From: Bryum argenteum
Taxonomy: Eukaryota > Streptophyta > Bryopsida > Bryales > Bryaceae
Length of the DNA: 64,000 bases
Direction: 5' to 3'
Assembly (NCBI GenBank): GCA_037043015.1
Contig: CM073324.1
Location: 23,142,097 to 23,206,096 of the forward strand
Position 1 is the first letter of the stretch; each line of letters opens with the position of its first letter. Below are positions 1 to 11,639 of this stretch, in pieces. The translations under genes and the position numbers were made by a program. The notes under the pieces were generated by a model. That model was given only the letters and a program-made list of their open reading frames with translations, ran no database searches and was not told where the DNA came from.

Positions 1-15
1 CGCTCAGCATCTCAC

Positions 16-2441
16 CTTGAAAGTAACCAAGAACTCGTAATTCCACATGTTGCGACTGTAGTCGCTGGGTTTCAAATTCAGAACTAAAGTGGTGCTCTCA
101 TCATCGCTTTGAGCGCTTGCGATTTCCCAGGGAACGTTGCGTGCAAATCCATGCTGAAACTCACGAACACACGGATGTGAGCCTGGAAACTACGTCAGCT
201 CAGAAAACATCCTTTCCAACTGTAGCTTCAAACGCAGTTCTAATCATTAGCGCTTCAATACCAGTTCTAAATAATACGAGATATGGTCAGGCATTACAGT
301 AAATACCAGTTGTACTTTGTAGTAAAACGAAAAACGAAATATGCAGCTCTTTACGGTTTCCTAAACCTTGTATCTACATCAAAAATAGCGCCTACTGCGG
401 TCACCTGCTGAATGGCGCCTGGACCAAATTGAGGGAAGCAGTGTGGAAGTCCTCCACTGCATCATAAGAAGCAGTCTCAGTTATTACACCCAACATACAG
501 AAGCACAGCTACCAAACTTCTATACACTTATATACAGCGATATTCCACAAAGCTTTGTTTCAGCTCCCTCTAACTTGAGGATTTTCTCTCAGGAATCAAC
601 AGACTACACGCCATGTTCGACAGACTGGCGATCAAACAAGATTAGCCTATTTCTTATAAATCTACATTGCATTCCGTGAAATGACTTACTCGTGTTGTAA
701 TTCGACCTTGTTAGCAAGTAAACAACTGATATGAGTATTGACTACTGAAAATGTGAAACTGTACGAAATTACTCAGCTAGGCCTCCAGAGGGACTAAATA
801 TATGGGAAGTAGGTATCACCTGATTGGCTTCTTTCCGGTAAAGACAGCATCTGGCCTTACGAATAATAAATCCTTGCCATCAGACGTTTTCCATGAAGTG
901 ATACATCCTCCATACAAGTAAACCTCTGCTTGACTGCCACCAAATAAAAGTCACGCTGTTAAAATTCCAGTAAGCTTTAACAGAATCGAAACCACCAGTC
1001 AATATCCTTTCACATGCTACAAATGTGATTTTAGAATAAGATGATGAATGCCTGTAGGAAAAATCTGATACCTGCCATCTGGACTCGATAATGCGACTTT
1101 AGTCAAGCCCCCCTCTCCACTCTGCACCGCCACTCCTTTGGTTCCGAACTGCGAATTCAGATTCTCAGCCTCGGCGGAAACTCTGCATGCAGAACAAGAA
1201 CACAAACATCAGCTCGAAAGTACTACTCCCAATCAACAACTTTTGAAATCCTACAGAAACCGCCGACTATTGTTACATTACAGAAGCCGACAATACTAAA
1301 TTAGAGAGTACCAAAACCGGTCTCCTACATTGACCTCTGGTACCACCTTCTCAGTAACTTAACCTAAAATTGACAATTTCCGTACGAAAAACCAATGCAC
1401 TCATCTCCAAATAAAATCTATCTCAATCCCTTCAAAATTGAAAAAGACATTTTTCACACAAGGATAAGAGATTGACCTCAATTGAACTGTTCCTCGAAAG
1501 CATTCAAAATAATATCTCAAATCAGAATCGAATTCGCTAATATATACGATACTCACAGAACTGAACACGCGCCAAGCGTTTACTCGGTGGCCTAAGAAGC
1601 GCTCACTCGTCTCTAGATGAAAACTATCCCAATCCCTTCAAAACACCTTAAAATTGAGAGAGTCATTCACACATAGTAATAAGAAGTCAACCTCAATTAA
1701 ACGGATCCTCCAGAGCGTTCATACTAAAATCCAAATCCACGTTACGCTCATCCTTTTCACTAATTTATCCGCAGAATATGAGACGCGCTTAGCGTTTGCC
1801 CGGTGGCCTGAGAATGCAATGGCATCCACACATAGTGATAAGAGCTCGATCTCAATTGAACTGATCCTCCAGAGTATTCAAATTCATATCCTAATTCACA
1901 TTAAGCTTATCGTTTCACTAATTCAATCGCTACTCACAGAATTGGACACGCGCTAAGCGTTTACCAGGTCGCCAGGGAGAAAAAGCAATGGCATTCACAC
2001 ACAGTGATAAGAGCTTGATCTCAATCAAACTGATTCTCCAGAGCTTTCACTCGCGCACTAGGCTTATCGTATTCACTAATTTATCAGCAACTCACAGAAT
2101 TGAACACGCGCTAAGCGTTTACCGGGTGGCCTGAGAAGCGGCGAGGAGAAAACGCAATGGCATTCACTCACAACCTTCATTAAACTGATCCTCCATGGCA
2201 CATTGCGCTACTCTCCGAATTGAGCTTACCCGGTGGCCTGAGAAGCGCGAGGAGAGAACGCAAAGGCGTTGGAAGTCAATGCAGCGGCCGGGCCGGAGAG
2301 AGCGGCGTGGAATGGCGAGCAAGAGCGCTTCCAGGAGAGGGCAACGGAGCATGCAGCAGACGAGGACGAGGAAGCAGCAGCAGCAGAGTGCGCGAACGAT
2401 GAGGGCGCCACGGCCACGGCAGAGAGACGGAGTGACGCCAT
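16..2441 (-). CDS. Chloroplast-targeted aldose 1-epimerase-like protein (putative glucose-6-phosphate 1-epimerase), 5' part, five exons
   Basis: Exons on the minus strand are 2441-2230, 1182-1072, 933-820, 456-405 and 153-16; all have GT-AG borders and the codon phase fits at every junction. The gene continues past the left edge. The first ~70 residues are rich in Ala and Ser with few acids, as in a plastid transit peptide. The mature part reads LNSQFGTKG, then AEVYLYGGCITSW, KDLLFVRPDAVF, PHCFPQFGPG and QHGFARNVPWEI, the order seen in plant plastid members of the aldose epimerase/YeaD family. Such proteins are predicted to interconvert hexose-6-phosphate anomers; some plant relatives are structural NDH subunits instead, so catalysis is not proven. 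The start at 2441 is preferred because the transit peptide begins there; an in-frame ATG at 2486 is an alternative. Intron 1 holds tandem repeats described separately. Confidence 0.88.
1434..2268. repeat. Tandem repeat (~110-215 bp period, about five copies) inside intron 1, including copies of the exon 1 donor region
   Basis: A unit containing a GCGCTAAGCGTTTACC-like core followed by GGTGGCCTGAGAAGCG recurs near 1571, 1787, 1949, 2109 and 2221. The last unit is the real 3' end of exon 1 with its splice donor. The other copies carry degenerate versions of that exon end plus the start of the intron, so each holds a possible 5' splice site on the minus strand. The array appears to have grown by repeated duplication of the junction. 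Confidence 0.8.
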
Positions 2442-4027
2442 AGCTGTGGATTCTGCTGCAACGACCAGAGCTCCCTCGCGAGACAAATGATGGAGGTAAG
2501 AAGATCGAGCAATAACTAAGTGAGTGACTGTCCTTCTATAGAAGAATATTTAGAGAGCATCAGGGTATCTCTACTACAAATAATCATCTGGAGTATCTTC
2601 CATACATGTTCCGCATCAGTTGGGGCTGCGGTTTGCTGCGGTTTGAATTTTTGTGAAAGGGCAGGGATTGGTTTCAAGTGGAATTAAAGTTACTGAACTC
2701 TCATAGAAATTTTTTTGTGTTCAAGAAGATGAAGTTGTACGGGTATCAAGAACGGTTTGCCCTAACTTGTATATTGTGAGAATGTTGAAACGTAAGGGCA
2801 TTCCCAACGGACAAGCTAAAGGGACAGGATTCTCTACATTTAGCCAAGGAAATGTCATTTTTCTTTCCCAACGGACCGGCTCTACGATTGTTTTTGAGAT
2901 TTATCAATATTGTAATATAAGATTTTTTAGAATGCATTCGGCAACCCATAATAAAAAATCTTGATAATTCTGAGACCTCTATTTTCACTTGTAATTGTGA
3001 TTTGCACATATAATGATAGTGAGAATATGAGGTAGTTTGGTAGCCACCCATGACTCTTGTGGCAACAAGGGTAGGATGGGCAAATGATGGGTAAGAGGTA
3101 GGGGGTTAAGACATCGAGGTTCATATCCCCATTTTTGATTTTTTATGAAAAACCATGGTTTTTATTATCGTAATAATAGTAGGTTGCCAAACGAGTGGTT
3201 GCCAGTAAATCTCACGATTTTGTACTATCATGATTTCACGTGAACTAGCATAATATCGAGGTGGTTGCCATACGCACCCTTAGTACATTTGAGTGACTCC
3301 ATTGAATTGAATTGAGTGTGATGAGAATGCCTAGTTGAAGTCAGAGGCACATACATTTTATGGTTAGAGCATCTAAATACAACGCCTAAAATATGGTCTT
3401 TTTGTTCATAGTAACTTTCACTTTTGGACAATATTTAAAATCCTACTCCATTCAAAATTTCCTCCAAACTTGCCGAAGTAAAATGTTTTTTAGTTCGTTT
3501 CTACATCAAAATGTTTCCCCTAGGTAATCCATCCACACATAGCTTGGTTTCAAAATGAAGATTCTTAGTTAATCCCTCAGAGTACCGTAATTTCAAATTT
3601 AGTGAGTGAAATCCACAATAAGTCAAAAAAAAGTTGACATTAGCCATCACATCAAAAGAATAGGCGCGCAGTCACCATCTCTCTCGCTCCTTCTATTCTC
3701 GCTCATACCTTCGTTGTCGCTGTTGCCTCTTGGATCCCCCTTCTTCTCTCTTCCATTTCATCTCTCGATACTCTCACAGCCTTCCGTAGAGCTTCTATTC
3801 TATGGAGGGCGGGTAAGTAAGTAAAGCAAAGAGTGAACGCGATGCACGCCGCATCGCATTGATGCTCTGCCACCTGCGATGCGATCACTGCTCGCACCCT
3901 CATAATTGAACGACAAATGTGATGATAGCCAGTAACATCTCACTTCCCCCTAAGGTAGAGATGCACACAGCAGTGGAACAGGGCTCGTGATTAGGTTTCA
4001 AGAGGAAGCAGAGGAGAAGCAGGCAAG
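2442..4027. other. Intergenic region between two divergent genes
   Basis: This stretch separates the minus-strand epimerase-like gene from EXO70. No convincing coding region is seen. At 3060-3130 a segment ends in GAGGTTCATATCCCC, which resembles an RNA polymerase III B box, so a tRNA-derived SINE fragment is possible but weak. From about 3670 to 3790 the plus strand is very rich in C and T, common in plant 5' leaders. A strong donor-like GTAAGTAAGT at 3813 suggests a leader intron for EXO70, with the acceptor before 4028 not resolved. Confidence 0.5.
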
Positions 4028-7000
4028 ATGGGAGCCGCAAGTGAAGTGGAGATGCTGCAGGCTCGTGCGCAGTTCATGCGCGAGAGCCTCGGCAAGAGCC
4101 GCAACGTCACAGAGACTATGATCTCCATTCTCGGTTCATTCGATAATAGACTGTCCTCTTTGGAGACCGCAATGCGACCTACTCAAGTTCGTACCACAAT
4201 GCCGTTTATCTCTGTTGTTCGTTTGTTAGCATCCCCTCGAATCTTGTGTACTGCTGCATTGCTCTAAAGCCCGGTCTCGTTTGAATCAGATTTCTCACTG
4301 TTTCTTACACGCCTTGTGCATTCGTACTTCGCGAGGCACTAGGATTTTAGCCTACAGAACCGCGCCACCTACATTACGTTGTTCTGTTGTCTTAGTGGTA
4401 AATTTTGATTAATTAACCAGCATTGTACAGCTCGATTCTTAGTCTCGTCTAGTGTCGAAGGGGACACTGATATTTACAGATACTCTGTTATTTTGCCACT
4501 GCATCGTAGTCTAGTTTTTGACTACTTGATCTTGACTTGTCCTAAAGGCAATGTGCACATTGTCTAATTCATATCGGTTCTGGATCGCGCATTTTAATAG
4601 CAAGTGCCTGAGAGAAGGAAGTTGCTACAGAGTACTTCAGAAAGTGCACATTAGTAAGATATAGGGCTAGATATGATTGGCGAGCTAGGACTAATTGTTG
4701 TCTTGGATTAGGAAGGTCCTCCGGTCTGAGTTTGTGGTAACCTGCTTAGGCGTTGCAATTTGTGTGCGATTGTTCGGGACAATCTGTGCTATTTTGAATT
4801 GACGTGCATTGAAGGTTATGTAGTTGTTCGATTTGTTGCATCGTGCTTTTTCTCTGATGTTGGACTCTATTCCATGCCTGTAGGTACGAACTCATGCTTT
4901 TAGAAAAGCACACGAGAACATTGATAGTACTTTGAAGGCAGCTGAATCAGTTCTGACGCAGTTCGACGTATCCCGCCAGGTGAGCCACGATCAATTTACT
5001 GAACAAGGATAACACGTTTGATACTGCGTTTGGTAGCTTTAATTTCTAACAGTTTGTGTAGCCTGTGATGCTTCAGCGTTTTCATTGCGATAGATGTCTG
5101 GATATTATTCTTTACATCCTGCTATGAATCTCTTCATTTTTGTAAGTACCTGCTAAGATTTTTGCGACAATTGAGTCAGATTCTGGACATCGATGAACGA
5201 ATTACTGAAAAAGTTTCCATGTTCGTCTTCTGTATGAAGGTGGAGGAGAAGGTATTGAGTGGTCCTAATAATGACCTAGGCGGATTTTTGTCAGCTGTGG
5301 ACCAGCTTCAGCACAATGTGGAGTTTTTTACGCAGAATCGTAGTCTTAAAGCTAGCGACAGCGCTCTAAATCATGCACGAAATCTGCTCAGTAAGGGCAT
5401 GAATCGCCTTGCAGACGAGTTTAAAGCTATACTGCTCCAGCACAGGTGAGCTGAATGTGCTGTAAGAATCTATCCTGAAGCATGTGGGTCGCTATCATAT
5501 CTGAAAAACTTCATGTTCATTGATGAAATTTGTAAACACATACTGTCTACGTCATTAACTTTTCTGATTTTCTCTTTGCCAATGTATGGTAGAATTCATG
5601 AGGGCTGTGCATGTTGTCCGTGATACTTTTCTTGCTCGTCTAGTATGATAATTGTGATGTGCCATACAATGGTGAGGTTAAACTGGTGATGTTGGTGTTG
5701 TCATCGTCCAGCAAGCCTGTTGATCCAGCGCGTCTGCAAGAGATGATACCTGCCTCTCAGAAGCACAATGCGAACTCAGCAGTTGAAGGAAGGACAGATG
5801 GTGCAAACGGGAATGCTAAAGTTCCATTTGAACTTCCTCTTCTAGTTTCACCAAGAGTTGTTCCACAACTACGTGAAATGGCTCAGAGGCTTGTCTCCGC
5901 AGGCTACCATGCACAGTGCCTCAAAATATACAGGTATATCTTGCCGACCAACTAACATTGACTATGAATTGGCGCGTATTATGTTTTGCATAAGAAAGTG
6001 ATGCATATGTTCTGATATTTAGCAAGAAGATTAGATTCAGCTCGTGTGACCTGATCGGACCTTGTATCTTACCTTTGGTTCTGGCTTTGGTAAAGGGATG
6101 TGAGGGCCTCAACCTTGGAGCAGAGTCTGAAAAAGCTTGGAGTTGAGAAGCTGAGCAAGGAGGATGTACAGAAAATGCAGTGGGAAGCTCTGGAACTTAA
6201 GATAGGCAACTGGATACAGTACATGCGAATATCTGTAAGTTCCTGCAACAATTGTTGTTGTGCATGTTCATTCGTAGTCTTCTCTTTAACTGATCTTTTC
6301 TGTTGGTGAGTGATACTGTACTGGTCAAGGGCATCAGTCAGTGAGTACGAATAGCATGAATGTGCCGCCGACTTTGGTTCAAGTCAGAGTCCTGGACATA
6401 GTTTTTGATGCACAGATTATTTTTGTGGTTATTTCAGGTGAAGCTTTTATTTGCCGCAGAACGAAAGTTATGTGATCAGATCTGGTATCACATTGATCCG
6501 CACCGAGAGAAGTGCTTTGCAGATGTGGCCGACTCCAGTGTGCACATGCTCCTCAGTTTTGGAGAAGCAATAGCGAAGAGCAAAAAATCTCCAGAGAAGC
6601 TCTTCGTTTTGCTTGATATGTATGAGACCATGCATGATTTACTCCCCGAGGTGGGGCTTCTTTCTCAATCACCTCCTTTCCCACCCTCCTTTTCAATATA
6701 CGCTCTATAGTTCCTGATCGATGTTGTGATATGAACCGAGGTTTAGTGGATCGATGTAGGCGCTAATTGCCATTGCATTCTGCAACACGCTCGCATGCAA
6801 TGCCTGCTGTGGTATTTCCGAGGAGACGTTTAGAAAATGATATCATCTTCCAAATTCATAATGTTCTAATGTTGTCATTATGGATATTTCCGATGGAGTG
6901 CAGATAGATATCGTTTTCTCTTCAGCGTCTGCAACTGGTATCAGACAAGCTGCCCAGGATTTAATACAACGTCTGGCTCAGACTGCCAAGGATACTTTCG

Positions 7001-8884
7001 GTGACTTCGAGGATGCTGTGTCAACAGATGCCACCAAGACTCCTGTCTTAGATGGAACAGTCCATCCTCTCACAAGTTATGTGATCAATTATGTAAAGTT
7101 CCTTTTCGAGTAAGTGTAACTTCTTATCCTTGTTTTTCAATCTCATTTTTCAAGTATGTCGTACCTTCTGCCCTTGTTGCTAACAAGATGCACGAATCTC
7201 AGCTGTCATAATATCATCCGATATTCAACTTCACTTCTTTAGTTCAGTGTGCCCGTGTCCTATTTGTCATTTTGACCGTGATCCATTTATTCAGAGTTAC
7301 CTCAATCTTCGTAGTGGTAGTTGTAGTATGAGTTGTATGATTTTTGTTATTACCATTACCATCATGTGTTTTTGCTGTATCATCGTAAACTACAGAATGT
7401 GTCGCTTTTGTGAATCAACAAGTTTAGATAACAGTTGTATGTTCCTTGTGGGTGGGATTTCAGCTATCAAAAAACCTTAAATCATTTGTTGGGAGGTGGA
7501 CAGTCTCAACCCATCGACACTCCCTCACCTCTGGCAGCAGCCACAATGCGCATCATGTCTGTTCTGCAAAGCAACCTGGATGGGAAGTCGAAACTATATC
7601 GGGATCCTGCCCTTACACAGCTATTTCTCATGAATAATATTCATTACATGGTGCGATCTGTCAGGAAGTAAGTGACTTTGAAGCCATTGTTGACCAATCA
7701 TTACTCATGCACTTGTTAAAACCTAGCTTCGAGGACTGAGTTTTCAATGAAGCTTATAACTCGGTAATTTCTGATGCTCGGCATCTACGTTACCACCTTA
7801 ACTCTTGAACATGCAGTAGGGCTATTTAACCACTGACATGAGCATTATATTTTGAGCAGGTCCGAGGCGAAAGATCTTTTGGGTGATGACTGGGTTCAAA
7901 GACAGCGACGAATTGTCCAGCAGCATGCAAACACATATCAGCGTGCTGCCTGGAGCAAGGTGACTAACGTCTCGTGCCACTTTGATATCCAAACTTTACA
8001 CGTTTGAACTCAATTCCCATTCTTATTTTTACGTGTTCCCGTGTATTATGAGCTCACTCATGGGCATGAAGCCTTTTATAGCAATATGCATTTCCCGGAG
8101 AATCTGACACGTGATATCGTAATCCCATAGGCTCTATCGTATTTGAGTGGATCTGCATCTTCAAGTGGACAACTTAGTGGGGGGTCTTCTGATGGCAGTG
8201 GTATTTCTAAGTCTGCTATCAAAGAAAGGTGAGTACTCATAATGTCATCAAGTGTCGCAGAACTTGGCTGCTAAATACGTCTCTTCAAGAATGTGAATTT
8301 CATGATTATTATGCTTTTGATCATCATCTGAAGGATATCTGTATGTCTCTTGTTGGCAAGGGTTCCATTCTGTGAAGAGAAGCTGTATGTTGCTTGTGAT
8401 CAAAGCTTCAGATATCAATCTCTGGTTGTTTTAATGCAGATTCAAGAATTTCAGCCTGCTACTCGAGGAATTGTACAATCGACAAACTCAGTGGACCATA
8501 CCAGATACAGAGTTGAGGGAAGCCGTTCGGCTGGCAGTTGCTGAGGTGCTGTTACCAGCTTACCGGTCATTCATAAAGCGCTACAGGTACTTGTCTTACT
8601 GCAATTTACTTGTTTCAAAGCATATTCTAATCACTGCCATCATCATATCATCTGACGTTTTGATCTTCTATAAATTTAAGACGTCTATGAACCATGCTAA
8701 CAATGAGCACCCAAAGAACATGAGTGCAGGAAGTCTTATTCCCATCTTTTCTTATCCCTTTTGCAGCTCTATTATTGAAAGCGACAGGAGCAAGGGGAAG
8801 TATGTCAGATACTCGCCAGAAGATTTGGAGCGGATGCTCGGCGAGTTCTTTGAGGGAAAGACGCGTATTGAACCGAGGCGGTGA
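4028..8884 (+). CDS. EXO70A1: EXO70A1-type exocyst subunit, 12 exons, complete
   Basis: Exons are 4028-4186, 4884-4979, 5240-5445, 5712-5933, 6096-6234, 6438-6650, 6904-7109, 7464-7667, 7860-7959, 8131-8228, 8440-8586 and 8767-8884; phases agree throughout and give 635 residues, close to the 638 of Arabidopsis EXO70A1. Recognisable blocks in order are SILGSFDNRLSSLETAMRPT near the N-terminus, LGVEKLSKEDVQKMQWEALE, SKKSPEKLFVLLDMYE, DATKTPVLDGTVHPLTSYVI, LFLMNNIHYMVRSVRKSEAK, DDWVQRQRRIVQQHAN, and a C-terminus ending in EDLERMLGEFFEGKTRIEPR. EXO70 helps tether secretory vesicles to the plasma membrane by binding phosphoinositides and other exocyst subunits. All exons are intact. A CT-rich leader with a likely leader intron lies upstream. 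Confidence 0.97.
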
Positions 8885-9659
8885 AATCTAAACTAATCTT
8901 TTAGTGACCTTGCAGTTCCTATATGACCATCACCACCGATTCTAGTGACACTGAAATCAATGGAGAAGTGCACTGTTGAGATCTTTCCACGCATTGATGT
9001 ACATCAGACGAGGTCTCGAATTCGATGGAGCCGGTGAAGTTCAATAAGCCGTGATGGCTTAGGTTTGTCATTTGGAGGTCGGAAGTTAACGCTTCTTGTG
9101 ATCGGTTCACTGCAACAGGTTCCTGACATTTAAATTGGGTGTTCCCATCATCAGTTTTTTGTTCTACTAATAGAAAGTCTCGTAGGGATATTTACAAGAT
9201 GGATATAAATTCATCAAGGATTGTTATCTACTAAAGATAGGCCCAATCTAACAAACTCTATAGCTGTGTTTACGCTTCCTGTACAATCTCTTGCTTGTAT
9301 TGCTGATATCATCCAATCAGAATACGAGTTACTCTTACTTGATTCTTCCCAATCACTGCTTAGATTTGTGCTGGAAACCGTATGGTACGAACACTGGAGA
9401 GTTTTGAAGAATTTTTGAGGTAGTGTGATGGTGCCTGGAAGGGGATAATCTCAACGTGGAGTTGTCATTTTGACAAACTATATAGCGCCGATGTTCTCAA
9501 CTTACTATATCATAACCTAAAATGTTCTGCAAAGGGGTAAGTGAAGGGATTGAAGAAAATGTCACAGGAATGAACCTTTCATGTATCGAAGAATCGGTTG
9601 TTTCTATGATGTTTGTAAAAGTTAAATGAAATTACGGTGTAAATTACGGTGTAAATGGA
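8885..9659. other. EXO70 3' flank
   Basis: No gene is seen. The first few hundred bases are likely the EXO70 3' untranslated region; no clear poly(A) signal could be assigned. Composition becomes AT-rich toward the repeat array that follows. Confidence 0.4.
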
Positions 9660-10470
9660 AGAATAGTCAAAGAGGATCCATCATTTTCGGACTCTTTTAC
9701 AATTTGCTATGATTTGTTGAAGGTAGTCTCATAGATGTTTCTAAAATGGTGCCCTAATTTTGCACCCTAAAATGTTTGCTGTGAGTAAATGCTACTCTTG
9801 TATAAAGAAGCTATTATGTATCTCTAAAGGAAGAAGCCTAGAGTTCCATTACTGGTATCTCTGAAGGAAGAAGCCTAGAGTTCCATTACTGGTACTGCTC
9901 CAGTTTTGAGAAAGCTTTCCTCACAAAGATGTTACCAATGCAAGAAATTTGTGTATGGGGAAAATGAGAAGAAAGGTGAAGCAAGTGGAATCATCATCTT
10001 TGGACTCTCCTACAATGAGTCATAAACTTCTTAAGTTGGTATTGTAGGTTTCTCTAAAATGGTGCCCTGAAGTATACCCTCTAAGGTTTGCAGGGAGTAC
10101 ATGGTACTATTGTATGGAGAAGGTACTATTGTATGGAGAAGCTATTATGTATCCATGAGTGAAGATTACTAGAGGTCCATTGTGGGTCTTGCTCCATTTT
10201 ATACCACTCTACTATAAGTATGGCAAATCTGTAGTGTAGTGAGCAATTTTTATGCATAAGTGAAAGACTAGACTGTGTAGAGTCATCAACTTGGACACTT
10301 CTACAATTATCATGAAATTTTGAAACTGTATCTATAAGTGTTTCTAAAATTGCACCCTAAATGTTTCGTAGGAAGACATGTCAAATCGGACTTCAAAGCT
10401 ACCTTCCCATGTACCAATGGGTAAGTATAGTGAGCCATTATTGGTCTTGCGTCACTTTTGAGTAGTTGCT
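9660..10470. repeat. Diverged tandem repeat, ~290-325 bp unit, three copies
   Basis: Each copy contains, in order, a TCATCWTTKGGACTCTYCTACAA-like block, a TTTCTAAAATGGTGCCCT-like block, a CCCTAAAATGTTT-like block and GAGTTCCATTACTGGT or a close variant. Copies begin near 9670, 9985 and 10275. Short local duplications are added: a ~37-bp unit with GAAGAAGCCTAGAGTTCC twice at 9828-9890, and AAGGTACTATTGTATGGAG twice near 10095-10140. No coding potential is evident. Confidence 0.7.
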
Positions 10471-11639
10471 TTACAATCACTAGTACTTTTAGAGTTTTTA
10501 CATTTTTGGCGAATTTGCCAACAATTCAACACTTCCATTACCCTATTGTTTCTCTCGACACCCAAGTCTTGAATCATTGAGCAATTTATATTCTATATTT
10601 CAATAGAATTATTATTGACTTCAACTAGATATTTTAAGTAGAATCCCTACCTCGTGGTCATATTTGGACAAGTTTGTGTCCCAACATAATCTTAAAACAA
10701 GATTTTAATACGTTCATGCCACTTAAAGCCAATTGCAAAGATGACAAGTGTCATGTTTCCTTCTGAGATAATTAACCATAAGGTAGGGTAAACCTTAAAT
10801 ATTAGCTAATATGAAAAAAAACAATCTTTTTTGTGGAAATTTGGCAACATTTGTTACCCTCTTTAGGCCACATTTTGTTGTCAAATTTTTTCCTAATGCA
10901 TTCTTTCATCACCATCAACTAGGATTGGATTGTTCCTCTCACTAATTATTCTAACATACCATCTTTAAATTTACATTAATAATTTCTTCTACACTAAGAA
11001 CCTATTATTTGGATGCTAGGATCATATAAACATATGAATTTTTCTTTATTGTGGTACAAATACATTCCTTGGTAACACTCTAAGAACTAAATTATTTATT
11101 CCACAAAATTGTTTTGCCATTATTTGAGTATAAACCTTTTTGGATTGATTATGAATGAATCTACATTAATTTCAAGTCTAATACATCAAAGCTAATTAAC
11201 ATGTAAACCCTAATTACTAAAAACATAAATGGGAAGTCCAAATTTCAACTCTTCACAAATGAGGCTGCTTAGTTATACAATTTACAAAGAATTCTTTTTT
11301 TAGGCATAAGCAAGTTAAGAGTATAATTTCTTTAACCTCTTGTTTTGGCTCTTAGTTGCAAACTAAGAAGCTCCTTTTGGTTGCAAGAGTTTGATACCTA
11401 TGGAAGTGTGAAAGTAAATTGTAGGGTTGTTACTTTGGAATTAGCATCCAAAGAATAAAATGTTGACTATACTTTGACATAGACAATTATCACATTGGCA
11501 AGTCTCAAAGCTCATACAATGCTTTTAGGTCCATAAGAATATTTTTGGTTTAATTATTTTTTTGGGTTCCATTCCAATTTTGTATTGAAGATTGGATAGA
11601 TCATGCGATAAATTCAATAATATTTCAAAAGCAAACAAA
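10471..11639. other. AT-rich intergenic DNA without recognised features
   Basis: I see no open frame of note, no terminal inverted repeats and no RNA gene here. It forms the 5' flank of the next gene. Confidence 0.4.
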
